DNA of 64,000 bases from contig PDHQ01000001.1 of assembly GCA_003339415.1 (NCBI GenBank), forward strand, positions 559,857 through 623,856, written 5' to 3'. The stretch comes from Ophiocordyceps camponoti-saundersi (nom. inval.) (Eukaryota; Ascomycota; Sordariomycetes; Hypocreales; Ophiocordycipitaceae). The stretch's first letter is position 1. Each line of letters opens with the position of its first letter. Below, in pieces: positions 1-10,137 of this stretch. Made by a program: the position numbers and the translations under genes. The notes beneath the pieces were generated by a model, which was not told the DNA's origin, did not search any database, and was given only the letters and a program-made list of their open reading frames with translations.

Positions 1-1665
1 GGGGGGAGGGGGGGGGAGGGAGGAAAAGGGGGGGGGGTGAGTTGGGCCTCCTCCCCCCCCCCCCCCCCCCCCCCCCCTCCCTTTTCTTCCCTCCATTTCA
101 CGGGAGGACACGTCGTTGGTTGGGGCCAGGAGTGTTTCGTGAGTTGTGCCACCACAGGGTCTCGCAAAGGCAAGGGGAAACGGGAAAGGCCCAACTCGAG
201 AGGGAGGGACCCTTGGATTTGAGAGAGAGAGAGAGCTGACGAGGAGGAAGAGACAATTTTATCTATGATTCGAGACAAACATTCCGGTATGTCGGTGAGA
301 GTGACGATGACGGATGGCCCTTCTACATGCATACCTACCTATTCTTGTCTGTCGGCAAGCCGAGACGCGTGTGTGTGTGCGAACCCCTCGGTCTTGGTTG
401 TTTCTCCAATCGCCGTGACGTGCCTTTTGATCGGTACAGTCTGCCTGTTTCTACATCGAATGGACTGGCTACGTAGGTAAGATTCATTCAGTGATGGAGA
501 GGTATGTAAGAGGCTATAGTCACGAGAATAGTCTATATATATAGAATACCTCCGTCTTTCATCCTCCCCCCCCCCCCCCCCCCTTTATCACATCCCCTCT
601 ACCCCTTTCCACTACCGACACTATCAACTTGCTCTCCTTTTCTATCCATCTTCCCACTTTCTTCACCCCTCGAATCTCATTACTTTCCCCCCCTTTCACT
701 CTTTTAAAATCTCACTCTTCATCAGACCCAAGTCCTTCGAAAGGGTTTCCCTCCCCCCCTCCAAGTACATCAGCCTCAGACTCTTTTTTCCTTTCTTCCT
801 CCGCGAATCTCCGTCGTTCCTTTTCTTTTCTTTTCTTTTCTCTTTTTTTGCTTTTTCTTTTCTCACGCGATATTTTTTCTTTCATCTTACTTGCTTTCAC
901 TTGTTCTTTTACAGCCCCTTCTTCTAATCACCTTCATTTTTTTTTGAACTTTCTTTTTTTTAAAGCAACTGACAGGTTCGGGATATATCAAGGAACGAGA
1001 TTCCACCCCTTTTTTTCTGGAGACTTTCTAGACTCTCTTTTGGACATTCTTACGGACGTAATCCGTATAAGCTGTTGCAATCATCTTTCTGGCAAGGGTG
1101 TTGTTTTTCTTCTACTAACTCACGAGAAAAAAAAAACAACTTCTTTTCGAACTTGTCTTGATTTTCTACGCATCTTGCTTCACTTCTGCCCCTGCTCTTC
1201 GACTCTTCACTTTCACGAGGGGGGAGGAAAAAAGAAACGAGGCAGGGTTAATCGAAAGACAAACGGAGAAATCAGGGCAAGAAGAGAGAGTCCAAGACTC
1301 CTTCACACACGGCAAAAAAAAAGAAAGGATAGAAAAGAAGTTACGACTTTGTTTTCCTGAGTCTAGAATCTTTGTTTCTGTTGGTTTGCTTTTTGGTTTC
1401 GGTATAGGAGAGAAAGGAGGGGGGATCTTTGACTTAGATCCCTTTTTTGGACTTCTCTCTCTCTTCTCACTCTTATATGATTGAAAGGGGGGAAAGAAGG
1501 GGGATATAACTTCTAGCTTTTTGCTCATTTTTCTCTCCTGGGATTGGAAAGGGTTTCTGCTTTTGAGGTTGGCTTCTTGACGGTAGAGGCAACTCGACGA
1601 CGACGACGAACCGACTCTTCATCCTTGCAACTCATCATTGACGAGGAGAACAACAAGAAACAGCA
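1..1665. other. Gene-free, low-complexity left flank
   Basis: The first 80 bases are G-rich and then C-rich, with an uninterrupted C run of 25 at 53-77. A second C run of 18 lies at 566-583. A TATA-like stretch (TATATATATAGA) sits near 533-544. From about 600 to 1560 the + strand is strongly C/T-rich, as in long pyrimidine-rich leaders of filamentous fungal genes, and probably forms the promoter and 5' leader of the small gene at 1666. Open frames here are compositional, rich in Ser/Phe/Leu on one strand and Lys/Glu on the other, and look like no protein. Confidence 0.6.
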
Positions 1666-2146
1666 ATGATGATCTGCTCTCGTGTCCAAACCATGCTTCA
1701 ACGCCGCCGCAAGCAAAAGCGAGTCGTCGAAATCGTACAACTCCCCTCTCCTTCCCTTCCCTTCTCTTCTCTCCCCTCTATCCAAGTTCCGATTCTAACC
1801 AACTTGAAACCGAAATCACAGTCCGCACCCTTCGACTTCAAGTCAGAACCCGTCACGCTCCCGGGCATCACAGACGACGAGTAAGTCGCACTCACTCACT
1901 CACTCACTCACCCATCCATCCATCCATTCAACCTTCTTCTTCAACTCCAACTAACCCCCTCAACTCAAAAGACTAGCCATCCTCCGAGGCCAAGCCGCAG
2001 CAAACAGACTAGGCCTAATCGAAACCATGCCCTCGTCCCCGGTGGACTCAGCCTGGTCCAAGATATCCTCCGCGACCCCCTCTCCATCTTCTCGACTGGC
2101 CGTCCACCTTCCACAGGAGGCTGCATCGTCACCACTTTCACGGTGA
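1666..2146 (+). CDS. Small hypothetical protein, two exons
   Basis: Two exons, 1666-1880 and 1972-2146, give 129 residues. The intron (1881-1971) has a GTAAGT donor, a CTAAC branch site and an AAAAG acceptor, and contains TCAC and CATC tetranucleotide repeats. Splicing keeps the frame across the conserved-looking stretch ITDDELAILRGQAAANRLGL. The N-terminus holds a basic patch (RRRKQKR). The middle is Pro/Ser-rich, the C-terminus is Ser-rich, and there is no signal peptide or membrane segment. I do not recognise the family. The clean intron and the helical, non-repetitive exon 2 argue that it is real. The start is the first of two adjacent ATGs. It converges with erg8. Confidence 0.55.
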
Positions 2147-2842
2147 CGCCGAGACTTTTATTTTCGTCTTCTTCCTTTTCTGAGAAAAGGAAAATCGAAT
2201 TTCTTTCGCGCTCTTCTTTTCGAAAACGAACAAAAAAATCAACCTGAATAAATGAAACAAAAAAATTGCATTGCGGATGAGGTCTTTATCTTTGCTCTGC
2301 CAAGATGAAGCCTTGTCTTTGCATTGGGGGGGGAAGGGGAGAGGAACAAACTGCACCTGGTACGCGAGAAGAGAAAAAGATATCATACAGGGGGTTGAAA
2401 GGAAGAGGAAGACGCCAAGGATTTGCTTCTTCACCTCCCCATTATGAACTCCTCACCTATCCAGCTTGTGTTTTTGGATCTTCAAACTCCCCCCCCTATC
2501 ACACTCCTTTAGCTTTAAAAATTCCCCCCTTGCTTGTTATCTTATTTCTTTTGTCCTCGAGAGGTCTTCTCTCCCCGTCTCTGTCTGCTTCCCCGAAAAG
2601 GGGACGGGATATTCTGCTGAGATGAAGCGGAGAGAAGCAGGGGGTAGGGAAGAGAAGGGGAATAGACCAAGGCCATCGTCAGGCTATCGCAAGGACGACT
2701 GAAGCCTGCTGGGAAGAAAGACGAAAAGGCTATGCGACATGAAGTCAGGGAAACTCACACCGGTGACTTTTATAATACTTAATTCAAGTATTTATATCCA
2801 GAAAAGACAATGTTTCTTCATCCGTCTCCCCCTTTTCATCTT
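2147..2842. other. Convergent intergenic region
   Basis: This lies between the 3' ends of the small gene and erg8. It contains G-runs and T/C-rich tracts. No gene seen. Confidence 0.5.
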
Positions 2843-4197
2843 TCATAGCCATCCGCTGTAGACATCCAGGTCCTCTTGCCGCACTCCTTCTGACTCGCCC
2901 CTGACGCCCAGGAGTCGGACCCGGCTGCCTTTCTCCTGAGCCCACTGGGATAGACGGTTGACGAGGCGCTTGCTGGTGGCGTCATCATCCCGAGCCAACA
3001 GCGCCAGAGCGTCGTAGCCGCCGGCGCCGGGCACGACGCCCCCGTAGACGCCGTCGACGGCACTGACTGCGTCGAGCAGCTCAGTCTGCGACTCGGGCTC
3101 GATGGGCACGTCGCTGAGCCTGCCCATTTCTCGGAGCAGGACGCGGACGGCGTGGATGGCATCGGGAAGCTTGTTGGAAGGCCCGTGGCGGAGACGGTGG
3201 GCGAGTGCGTCGTTGGCTGCTTGGAGCCGCTCCCACAGCTCGCTACAGCCTTCGGGATCCCGGCTCCTCCAGGCCAGGACCTTGTTCGCCATACCGACCG
3301 TCTGGGTGCCGCCGTCGACGTCGCACATGTGCAGCGTCACCCCCATGGGCATGCGCAACCCCTCGGACGCAATCTCGTTATCCAAGCCACTGTCAGCCAC
3401 GGCAGCCAGCGCCTTGCTGAAGCCGGGCGCTCCGGGCGCCGGCAGTCGGCTCAGCAGGTCCGGAGAAAAGCGACGGTAAGCACAGGAGCCGTACACGGCC
3501 GCCGCCACGTCGAAGCCGGAGCCGACCTTGGCCTGGGCAGCGCAATGCGCCGCCTGGGCGATGTTGTGGAGCGTGGCGCGACCCTTTGTCGACGACACGT
3601 CGAACCGATCCTCCGGCAGGTAGTGGGAGAGCAAAGCGGCGACGATGGCGGTGACGAGAGCGGCCGACGACCCGAGCCCGGTCTTGTGGGCGCCCGTCAG
3701 TGGAACGGCGAACCTCGCGAACCGGCCGGGTGCGTCGGGCGTCTCCGAGTAGTAGTCGTTATCGGCCAGGATGATGAGCCTCGCCGAGCCGATGGCCTGC
3801 CTCGGCGACACATGGTTGATGTAGGTCAGGACGTAGCTCAGCGTCGTCTCGACAAAGTTGTTGCGCGAGATTTTCAATCCGCTGGGCCGAGTCAGGTAGA
3901 GGCACACGAGTTCGACTTGGCGACTCACACCTGCAGCTGTGTCACCTTGATGCCGCCGCCCTCGGGAGCGAGATGGTACCCGTAGCGCCATTGCGCGTTG
4001 AGGAACTGCGGGCTGTCGACCACCATCTCGCTCAGCTGCACGCCTTGGCCGGATGTGATCTCGCCCGCCACTACGTTGATGCGCGCGCTGAGTCCCAGGA
4101 CGAGTCCCGTGTGCTGCCGGTCGAGGACGAGGTAGCCGCCGGTCAGGAGCACCTTGCCTGGCGCCGAGACGGCGACGGTGGGACGTTGAGGATGCAT
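2843..4197 (-). CDS. erg8: Phosphomevalonate kinase (Erg8)
   Basis: Phosphorylates 5-phosphomevalonate to mevalonate diphosphate with ATP, in the mevalonate pathway that feeds ergosterol, dolichol and prenyl groups; expected in the cytosol. Exons 3929-4197 and 2843-3881 give 435 residues, close to the yeast enzyme. The 47-base intron has a GTGAGT donor and a CTGAC/CAG 3' end. GHMP-kinase features in order are the N-terminal SAPGKVLLTGGYLVLD, the Gly/Ser-rich ATP loop KTGLGSSAALV, the GSGFDVAAAVYGS segment, and a C-terminal GAGGYDALALL loop. The start at 4197 is chosen because the kinase fold begins a few residues later. The frame stays open upstream to an ATG at 4446, so an N-terminal extension of 83 residues cannot be excluded. 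Confidence 0.93.
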
Positions 4198-4918
4198 TAG
4201 CGATGCCGAGCCGGGGATAAGCGAAGAGGGCTGGCTCCTTGCTTCCGAGAGCAATCGGCTGCCTCGGCTCCTGGGATCCCTGATGAGAGGTATGGGCAGA
4301 CCGTAGGCCGAGCTGACGTTGGCTGAGAGCAACGTGCGCTCAAGCCTCTGCCGTGTACATACGTAGTAGTCAAATGGCGATCGCGGTACAGTAGAAGAAC
4401 GTACTGTGCTAGGCATTTTCACCGCCCAAAAGCCGACTAAAAGCACCGTGCGGATAAATATGTATGTGTAGGGTAGGGATATATATCAGCTTCTCAACTT
4501 CATCCCTGAGAGACTCCCTATCATCTAACAACGTTCCTCAACTTACCTACACAGATCACAACCATTGAACCCAACAATCGTGTGTGCACCTTTTCAACTC
4601 GGTTCAATTCATCCTCAGCCCTGTATCTTCATCGTCATCGACAGCCGTCCCGTCCCATCCATTCTTCCTAACCTTTTTCCATGCCCAAGAGTGGAGATGT
4701 GTCTATATATGACTGTTCATGGCAAAACCAAACCAACAGACCAAAACTCCGCCATGCCGCGCCAGTGAAGACAATTCACAAAGGAAACCGTAGGCGGCCC
4801 TGTGGGCGTTGATCAAAGCCCGCCCGACACCCCTCCCCGAAGACAATAAAACACCTTCCGAACAACACAACGGGGTATCATAACAGAGCGCCTGTCTGAG
4901 CACAACAAATTCAGTCGT
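4198..4918. other. Tandem intergenic region, erg8 promoter
   Basis: This lies upstream of erg8 and downstream of the PPR gene, both on the minus strand. A T/A-rich block (ATAAATATGTATG and GATATATATC, about 4454-4490) could be an erg8 core promoter. No other gene seen. Confidence 0.45.
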
Positions 4919-7900
4919 CTATGCCATCGGCGCCTCGTGCCCGCCGCCGAGCAGCTCGAGCACCTTATTGACCACGGCGCTGGGATATCCGCGAGTCAGC
5001 ATCTCGCCCGCCACACCCTTGGCCTGCTCCCTCTTCTCGACAGCCAGGAAGGCCCGCGTCATGGCTTCGTAAGTGCTCGGCTCGCGACACTCTCTGCTCA
5101 CGCTGTCATAAATCCCCTGGGCCTTGTCCAGATTCTTCTGCGCCGCCCAGCCGTGGATCAGAGTGTTGGCAATGTACGGAGTGAGCTGTACACCCCTCTC
5201 TCGCATCAGGGACAGCAGTGGCTCCGTCTCCGTCACCTGATGATTGGCCACCATCCCCTCAAAGAGCGCCTGGAAGAGACAGGCCTGCACTGGGGCCAGG
5301 CGTTCGCTCACGACGCTGTCAAAGAGCTTCCGCGCGCCCGCCACATCGTGGAGGGCGCACCCTTTGGCGTGAATGAGCGACGCGTAGTGTACCGATTCCG
5401 TCCGCTGCCCGCTTGAACGGATTTCGTCGAGTACTTCCTCGGCGGCCTTCAAGTCCACGGGCTCGAGCGTCGCGTGAGTGTCGATCAGGAGCTTGTACGT
5501 ATGTGACGTCGGCACAATACCTCTAGCCTTCATGCGCTCATAGTAAGCCAGCACCTTGCTCTTGTCGCGCTTCGTCGTAAGGAAGAATTGCATCATGCTG
5601 TTGTATGGAGCCGGCCTAGCTTTGTAGTTGGGCATAGCCTCCATCTCGTCAAAGAGCTCCTCAGCAAACTTCTCGTCGCTGACTCGGCAGAGAGCGTTGA
5701 CGATGGTGCCATACGTCACTGACGTTGCCTTGACGCCCAGAGCCCTCATTTCCGAGAAATAAAAGAGACAGTCGTCAATGCGCCGAGCCTTGCCAAGTTT
5801 GCCAATGAGGGCGTTGTACAGGAACGAGCTGGGCTCCACGCCCTCGCTCTTGGCCCGCTGGAAAATCCTGACCGCCTCGGAGGCCTCGTCAAACGTCTTG
5901 GTCGATTCCTTGAGTGTCGTGATATACAGGCCAAAAGTGTTTGCTGATGGCGCCGAGCCCATCTCGAGCAACTCCTGATGGTACTGTTCAGCCCGTCCAC
6001 GGTTGCCCATCCCGAGGCAGGCTCCGACCATGGCATCGAGGATCGAAGACCAGCCGTATCGCACGGCGGCATACTGAGGCATCAGCGGCACGTCAGCGCG
6101 CGCTATGCTAAGAATATCGAGACACAGATCCATCTTGCCCTCGCGAGAGGCCGCTGAAATAAGCTTGGCGTAGGTAATGTATCGGGGATGTCTGCCCGAG
6201 CGACGCATATTTCGGAAGCGGTTCATGGCCTCGGTCAGGCGGGAACCCCTCCGTCCATGACCGCCCTCCAGGTCATCGGCGATGAGGGAAGAGCCCTTGA
6301 AGTCGATGCCTTGTGCGTGCGGGTCGAAGCTGTCGTCGGCAGTCGACGTCGCCGTTGTTGATAGGAAAGGAGAGTTGGTCAGGGGTTGGGAGTGGATACT
6401 CGACGCGCGAGAGACCGGGCTCCGGGGATCGACAATGCCGCGCGACTCCATATAACGATGGATGAAATTGACGCCCTCATCAATCTCGCCCGTGAGCGAG
6501 GGGTCAGCCTCCGTCTCGGAAGCTCGAATCCGCTGAAACATCATCTCTGACTGTACCAGGCCCTCGACGACCTGACCAGATCCGATTAAAGCAACGGCAA
6601 ACATGGCGGTGGGTTCAATGAACTGAGCCGTCGCATGGACTTCGGGATTGGCGAGAGAGTGCCAGTACTTGGTCGCGGAAGCGACGTCGCCACCTCGTAT
6701 GCTCATCGCGAGCAGGGCAATGGTGGGCGTTGCCGGAGCGGCAGCTCCGATACTGGCGTGAGCGGTCACGGCGGTCGACGCGTCCCCGTTGTCGGCAGCA
6801 GCGATGGCAATGCGGCCCAGAGCTTGAGCGCCGACCTCGCTTTCAATGGACTGAGCCCATTTCAGCGCCTCGGCGTAGATGCCACGAGAAATGAAGCCTT
6901 TGACGAAGCCCGAGAGGATCAATGCGTCATTGACTTGAGCGGCCCGGGCGCCATATTCCTGAGCTATCCTCTTGAAGAACTTGACGGCACCCGCTGGCTT
7001 GTCACAGACGACGTATGCGTTGATGACTGCTGCATAGACTCGGTCATCGAGCCGGTCGTGCAAGGTATTCACACCGCTGTCGTTGGCTACTGCGAGGCTG
7101 CGATACTCGTTGTAGCATTCAACGGCACTGACGAGGTCTCCGCGGTTGGCGAAGGCGGTGATCATAGCCGGGAAGACTGCGGCAACAGGGATTACCTTGT
7201 TTGACTCCATGTGCCCAAAGAGCCTTAGCATATCGGAGACTCGGCCAGCGTTGGCGCAAGCCAATATAAGTTGGCGGTACGTCGTGGCAGAGTATCCGGC
7301 CATGCTCGCATCCACTGAGGTATCAAAAAGCTTGATGGCAAGGTCAAGCCGGTCGTCTTCACAGAGGATAGCATGCTCGAGTTCATGGGACGCAAACATG
7401 AATTTTCCAGGCTCCTCGAGGCCTCCAAAACGTCGACACTTGTCCTCGAGCGCAGTCTTCATGTCGGACACTTCCAGAGAGCGTGAGGCCAGGAGACCAA
7501 CGAGAATGTCAAAAGTCTCATTATCCGGTGACACCCGCCTCCGGACCATGTCGGCATACACGTCGAGAGCCTTGGAGACGACCTCAATCTTCTTAGTCGG
7601 AAGATGAATGGCCGCCATCAGCAGAGCATTATAGGCACTGGCAATGGGCGTAATGCCATTGGCCAGCATGGCCTCGAAGAGAGTCGGTATCTCGGCATAT
7701 CGAGCTTCAGAAGAAAGCCGGCCGAGGTGATCGGCGTAGGACTGAGACTGTATGTCGACCTTTGAAGCCGAGGACCGGCGAGCTCCAAGACTTTGCGTCT
7801 GTGGCAGATCTGCGGATGCAGATCGACCCGCTGCCGGCGCATTCTTGGCAGCATCCGTAAGGTCTCGCGACAGTAGTTCCTTTTCTAGGGCGGCATCAAT

Positions 7901-8377
7901 ATGCGCGAGTGCAGCTGCTTCCTCGGCCGACAGAGATGAGGCGGCGTCAGAAAGATGATAGGCAGCGGCGGCCTCCTCTCCCTCTGCGAGAACTGTGGCA
8001 GAGCTTGGTTTCCACTCAATGCGTTTCGGAAACTCGAATTGAGTCCACTCGTTGTCGGCTTCGCCAGCTTCCTGCTTCTTCTGCAGGGCCTCGAAGTAGG
8101 CATCTAAGCCTCCGTGAACGTGGCCATGACGATGGTCGGTGGAGAAGACGGTCCCAGTCCGCTCCGAATGGAAGGCCGAACAGAGTTGAAGAGTCGACAG
8201 GCGACCTAGCCGACTAGTATGACGGCGACCGAAGACGGGGCGGTTCTGTGAGTTGAGCACATGAGGATGAGTGGCGGCTACGACAGATTGAGCGTAGCCG
8301 TGAGTGGTGATGGACTTTGCGAGTGTTGATCCTTGGCGGATGAAATTCGAGTAGAGCGACGAGTAGATGGTGGGCAT
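4919..8377 (-). CDS. Mitochondrial PPR protein, Cya5-like
   Basis: A single exon of 1152 residues. The N-terminus is rich in Ser, Arg and His with few acidic residues, as in a mitochondrial presequence. After an Ala/Glu-rich linker, tandem 35-residue pentatricopeptide-like helical pairs run from about residue 210 to the end. They are clearest in the C-terminal half, with repeated patterns such as TYGTIVNALCR, PYNSMMQFFL, TYKLLIDTHA and YIANTLIHGWA. PPR proteins bind organellar RNA. Length and arrangement match the ascomycete Cya5 group, which supports COX1 mRNA translation in Neurospora. The specific orthology is an inference from memory; the PPR call is firm. A possible 5' UTR intron with a GTGAGT donor lies just upstream on the minus strand. 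Confidence 0.85.
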   Translation of the reverse strand: MPTIYSSLYSNFIRQGSTLAKSITTHGYAQSVVAATHPHVLNSQNRPVFGRRHTSRLGRLSTLQLCSAFHSERTGTVFSTDHRHGHVHGGLDAYFEALQKKQEAGEADNEWTQFEFPKRIEWKPSSATVLAEGEEAAAAYHLSDAASSLSAEEAAALAHIDAALEKELLSRDLTDAAKNAPAAGRSASADLPQTQSLGARRSSASKVDIQSQSYADHLGRLSSEARYAEIPTLFEAMLANGITPIASAYNALLMAAIHLPTKKIEVVSKALDVYADMVRRRVSPDNETFDILVGLLASRSLEVSDMKTALEDKCRRFGGLEEPGKFMFASHELEHAILCEDDRLDLAIKLFDTSVDASMAGYSATTYRQLILACANAGRVSDMLRLFGHMESNKVIPVAAVFPAMITAFANRGDLVSAVECYNEYRSLAVANDSGVNTLHDRLDDRVYAAVINAYVVCDKPAGAVKFFKRIAQEYGARAAQVNDALILSGFVKGFISRGIYAEALKWAQSIESEVGAQALGRIAIAAADNGDASTAVTAHASIGAAAPATPTIALLAMSIRGGDVASATKYWHSLANPEVHATAQFIEPTAMFAVALIGSGQVVEGLVQSEMMFQRIRASETEADPSLTGEIDEGVNFIHRYMESRGIVDPRSPVSRASSIHSQPLTNSPFLSTTATSTADDSFDPHAQGIDFKGSSLIADDLEGGHGRRGSRLTEAMNRFRNMRRSGRHPRYITYAKLISAASREGKMDLCLDILSIARADVPLMPQYAAVRYGWSSILDAMVGACLGMGNRGRAEQYHQELLEMGSAPSANTFGLYITTLKESTKTFDEASEAVRIFQRAKSEGVEPSSFLYNALIGKLGKARRIDDCLFYFSEMRALGVKATSVTYGTIVNALCRVSDEKFAEELFDEMEAMPNYKARPAPYNSMMQFFLTTKRDKSKVLAYYERMKARGIVPTSHTYKLLIDTHATLEPVDLKAAEEVLDEIRSSGQRTESVHYASLIHAKGCALHDVAGARKLFDSVVSERLAPVQACLFQALFEGMVANHQVTETEPLLSLMRERGVQLTPYIANTLIHGWAAQKNLDKAQGIYDSVSRECREPSTYEAMTRAFLAVEKREQAKGVAGEMLTRGYPSAVVNKVLELLGGGHEAPMA

Positions 8378-10137
8378 TTAGAAGATGTCGGGGAATGAAG
8401 GAATCTTGGAAAGCAGAAAGCAGTCAGTGAAACGTTAGGGAGGCGAACCGTGGCGACGCGATCGAGGGAGAGACTCACGTGGGAACAAAAGAGCGAGGTC
8501 AATTGCAGGTTCATTTGACAGCGCCGAAGCTGTCAAACGAACGCGCTTTCTGTGGAATTTTTTTCTTGAGTGCTGATGAGAAAGGATTGTTGAGGAAGTG
8601 AGATGGAAACAGACCGAGCAATGGGATAGAAGGGGGAGAGAAAAAAAAAAAGTGGCAGAAGGCCTGGTAGAAAAATGTGGTGCACCTTGTGCGTGCGTGT
8701 GTGTGTGTGTGTGTGCAGCAAAGCAGGTCACGCCTCTTTCTCGGGCGAAGGCGGGGCGGATCGGATCTTTGGCCGCCCCCTATTTTTTCCTTCTTTCCCT
8801 GTGGCTGTTCCCTCTCTTTCTCTCAGGCTCTTCTCTCACTCTCTTACCCCCCCCCCTTTCTTGTTCCACGGTCTCAGCTCTCGTCATGACCTGCTGCAAT
8901 TGCACTAGGTTGATAATCTATTGGCCCCCTTTTTCGAGTGTGCATGTATGTATGTATGTACGAATACCATGCTGCAACGCCAGTACTAAAACTAAAAGCA
9001 AGAAGCCGATATCTGGCGGGGCACGGACATCCCCATACTACGGGTCCTCACTACTCCGTACCTACTGGTAGGCGTATGTACATATGTACATACAGATATT
9101 CATTTATACGGATATGTATGTACGAGATCAGCAGGCACACACTTGAAAGCACCAAAACCATAGAAAAAAAGAGACTTGCTTTTCAATGCGACATTTTTCT
9201 TTTCTTCTTCTCGCAAATTCCCAGCTGACCCGAACTCGACGAGTGGCGCACGCCTCTTCGAGAACAAACCGGGTTGTCACTTGAGTGGATACATTAGTAC
9301 ATACATACTGTAATCCGTAGATGGGCAGAGTCGGAAGCCAAGACAACAGCTCGATAACGTGGGTACCACGAATCCAACAACTTATATACAGCACAGTCCA
9401 CTTCTTTCTTTCTTCGCCATCTTCCTTCGCGTCTGTGCTCACTTGAGTAGTAGTTACTGGGGGATTGGCTTTACTTGACGTTCAGCGTGGAATCAAGTAT
9501 GTGCACATAGTCTTGCTTCTTTCATCATGCTGACCATACGGACGTACTCCGTACATATGTACATGCATAATCCAAGCCGTAATTCATCCTTTGGCAACCT
9601 CTTGACGGCCGCGTCGTCTTGCCACAAGCAAATACTTGCATGCATACCATGTATAGCGTGCATATACTAACTCGCCCGCTAGGCAGCCGTTAACGTCAGC
9701 TCCGTCATGGAGCTTCTGCACTGCAACGTCGCCCCGCTGTTACTTGCGAGGTACCCTTTTACCGACTTCTCAAGCCACGAAAATATCCCGCTACGACCGG
9801 TACCCACAAGGTACACTTTTGTGTGATGTGCACAACTTCGGTCTTTTCGTCTTCACCGAACTCCGATAGCCCTTCCCCCTTGCATGCCCACTAGATTGAT
9901 GATGCCTTCATGTCTCATATCGCGGGATTGCGAGAGACGGAAGAAAAAGAGTCCATGACTCATCTCTAGGATGTGTGGCGTCTTGACTCCCTTACAAATA
10001 CAATCTTATCAATCTAATCGATAACAGAGCGTACCCACAGCTAATTCTGGCTTACGTACGTCATTTGGACAAAATTCGCTTCTTCAGCGCACACTCCAAT
10101 TTCTCGCCCACCCACACAAAAGATCACACCCTCCCTG
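8378..10137. other. Divergent promoter region between PPR gene and dbp7
   Basis: About 1.76 kb with no convincing gene. It contains a GT microsatellite (8697-8715), TGTA repeats near 8943-8960, a perfect 20-base palindrome at 9074-9093 and two copies of TACTCCGTA (9052-9060, 9545-9553). TACATA-type stretches recur throughout. It should hold the promoters of both flanking genes. Confidence 0.5.
8697..8715. repeat. GT microsatellite
   Basis: An uninterrupted GT dinucleotide tract preceded by GCGTGC, in the divergent intergenic region. Confidence 0.9.

Noticed and set aside
629..1360. 243-residue Ser/Phe/Leu-rich open frame
   Set aside because: Falls wholly in a C/T-rich leader; its composition follows from the base bias and no motif is seen.
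3152..3985. 277-residue open frame antisense to erg8
   Set aside because: Shadow frame over a GC-rich conserved gene. It crosses the erg8 intron and shows no family features.
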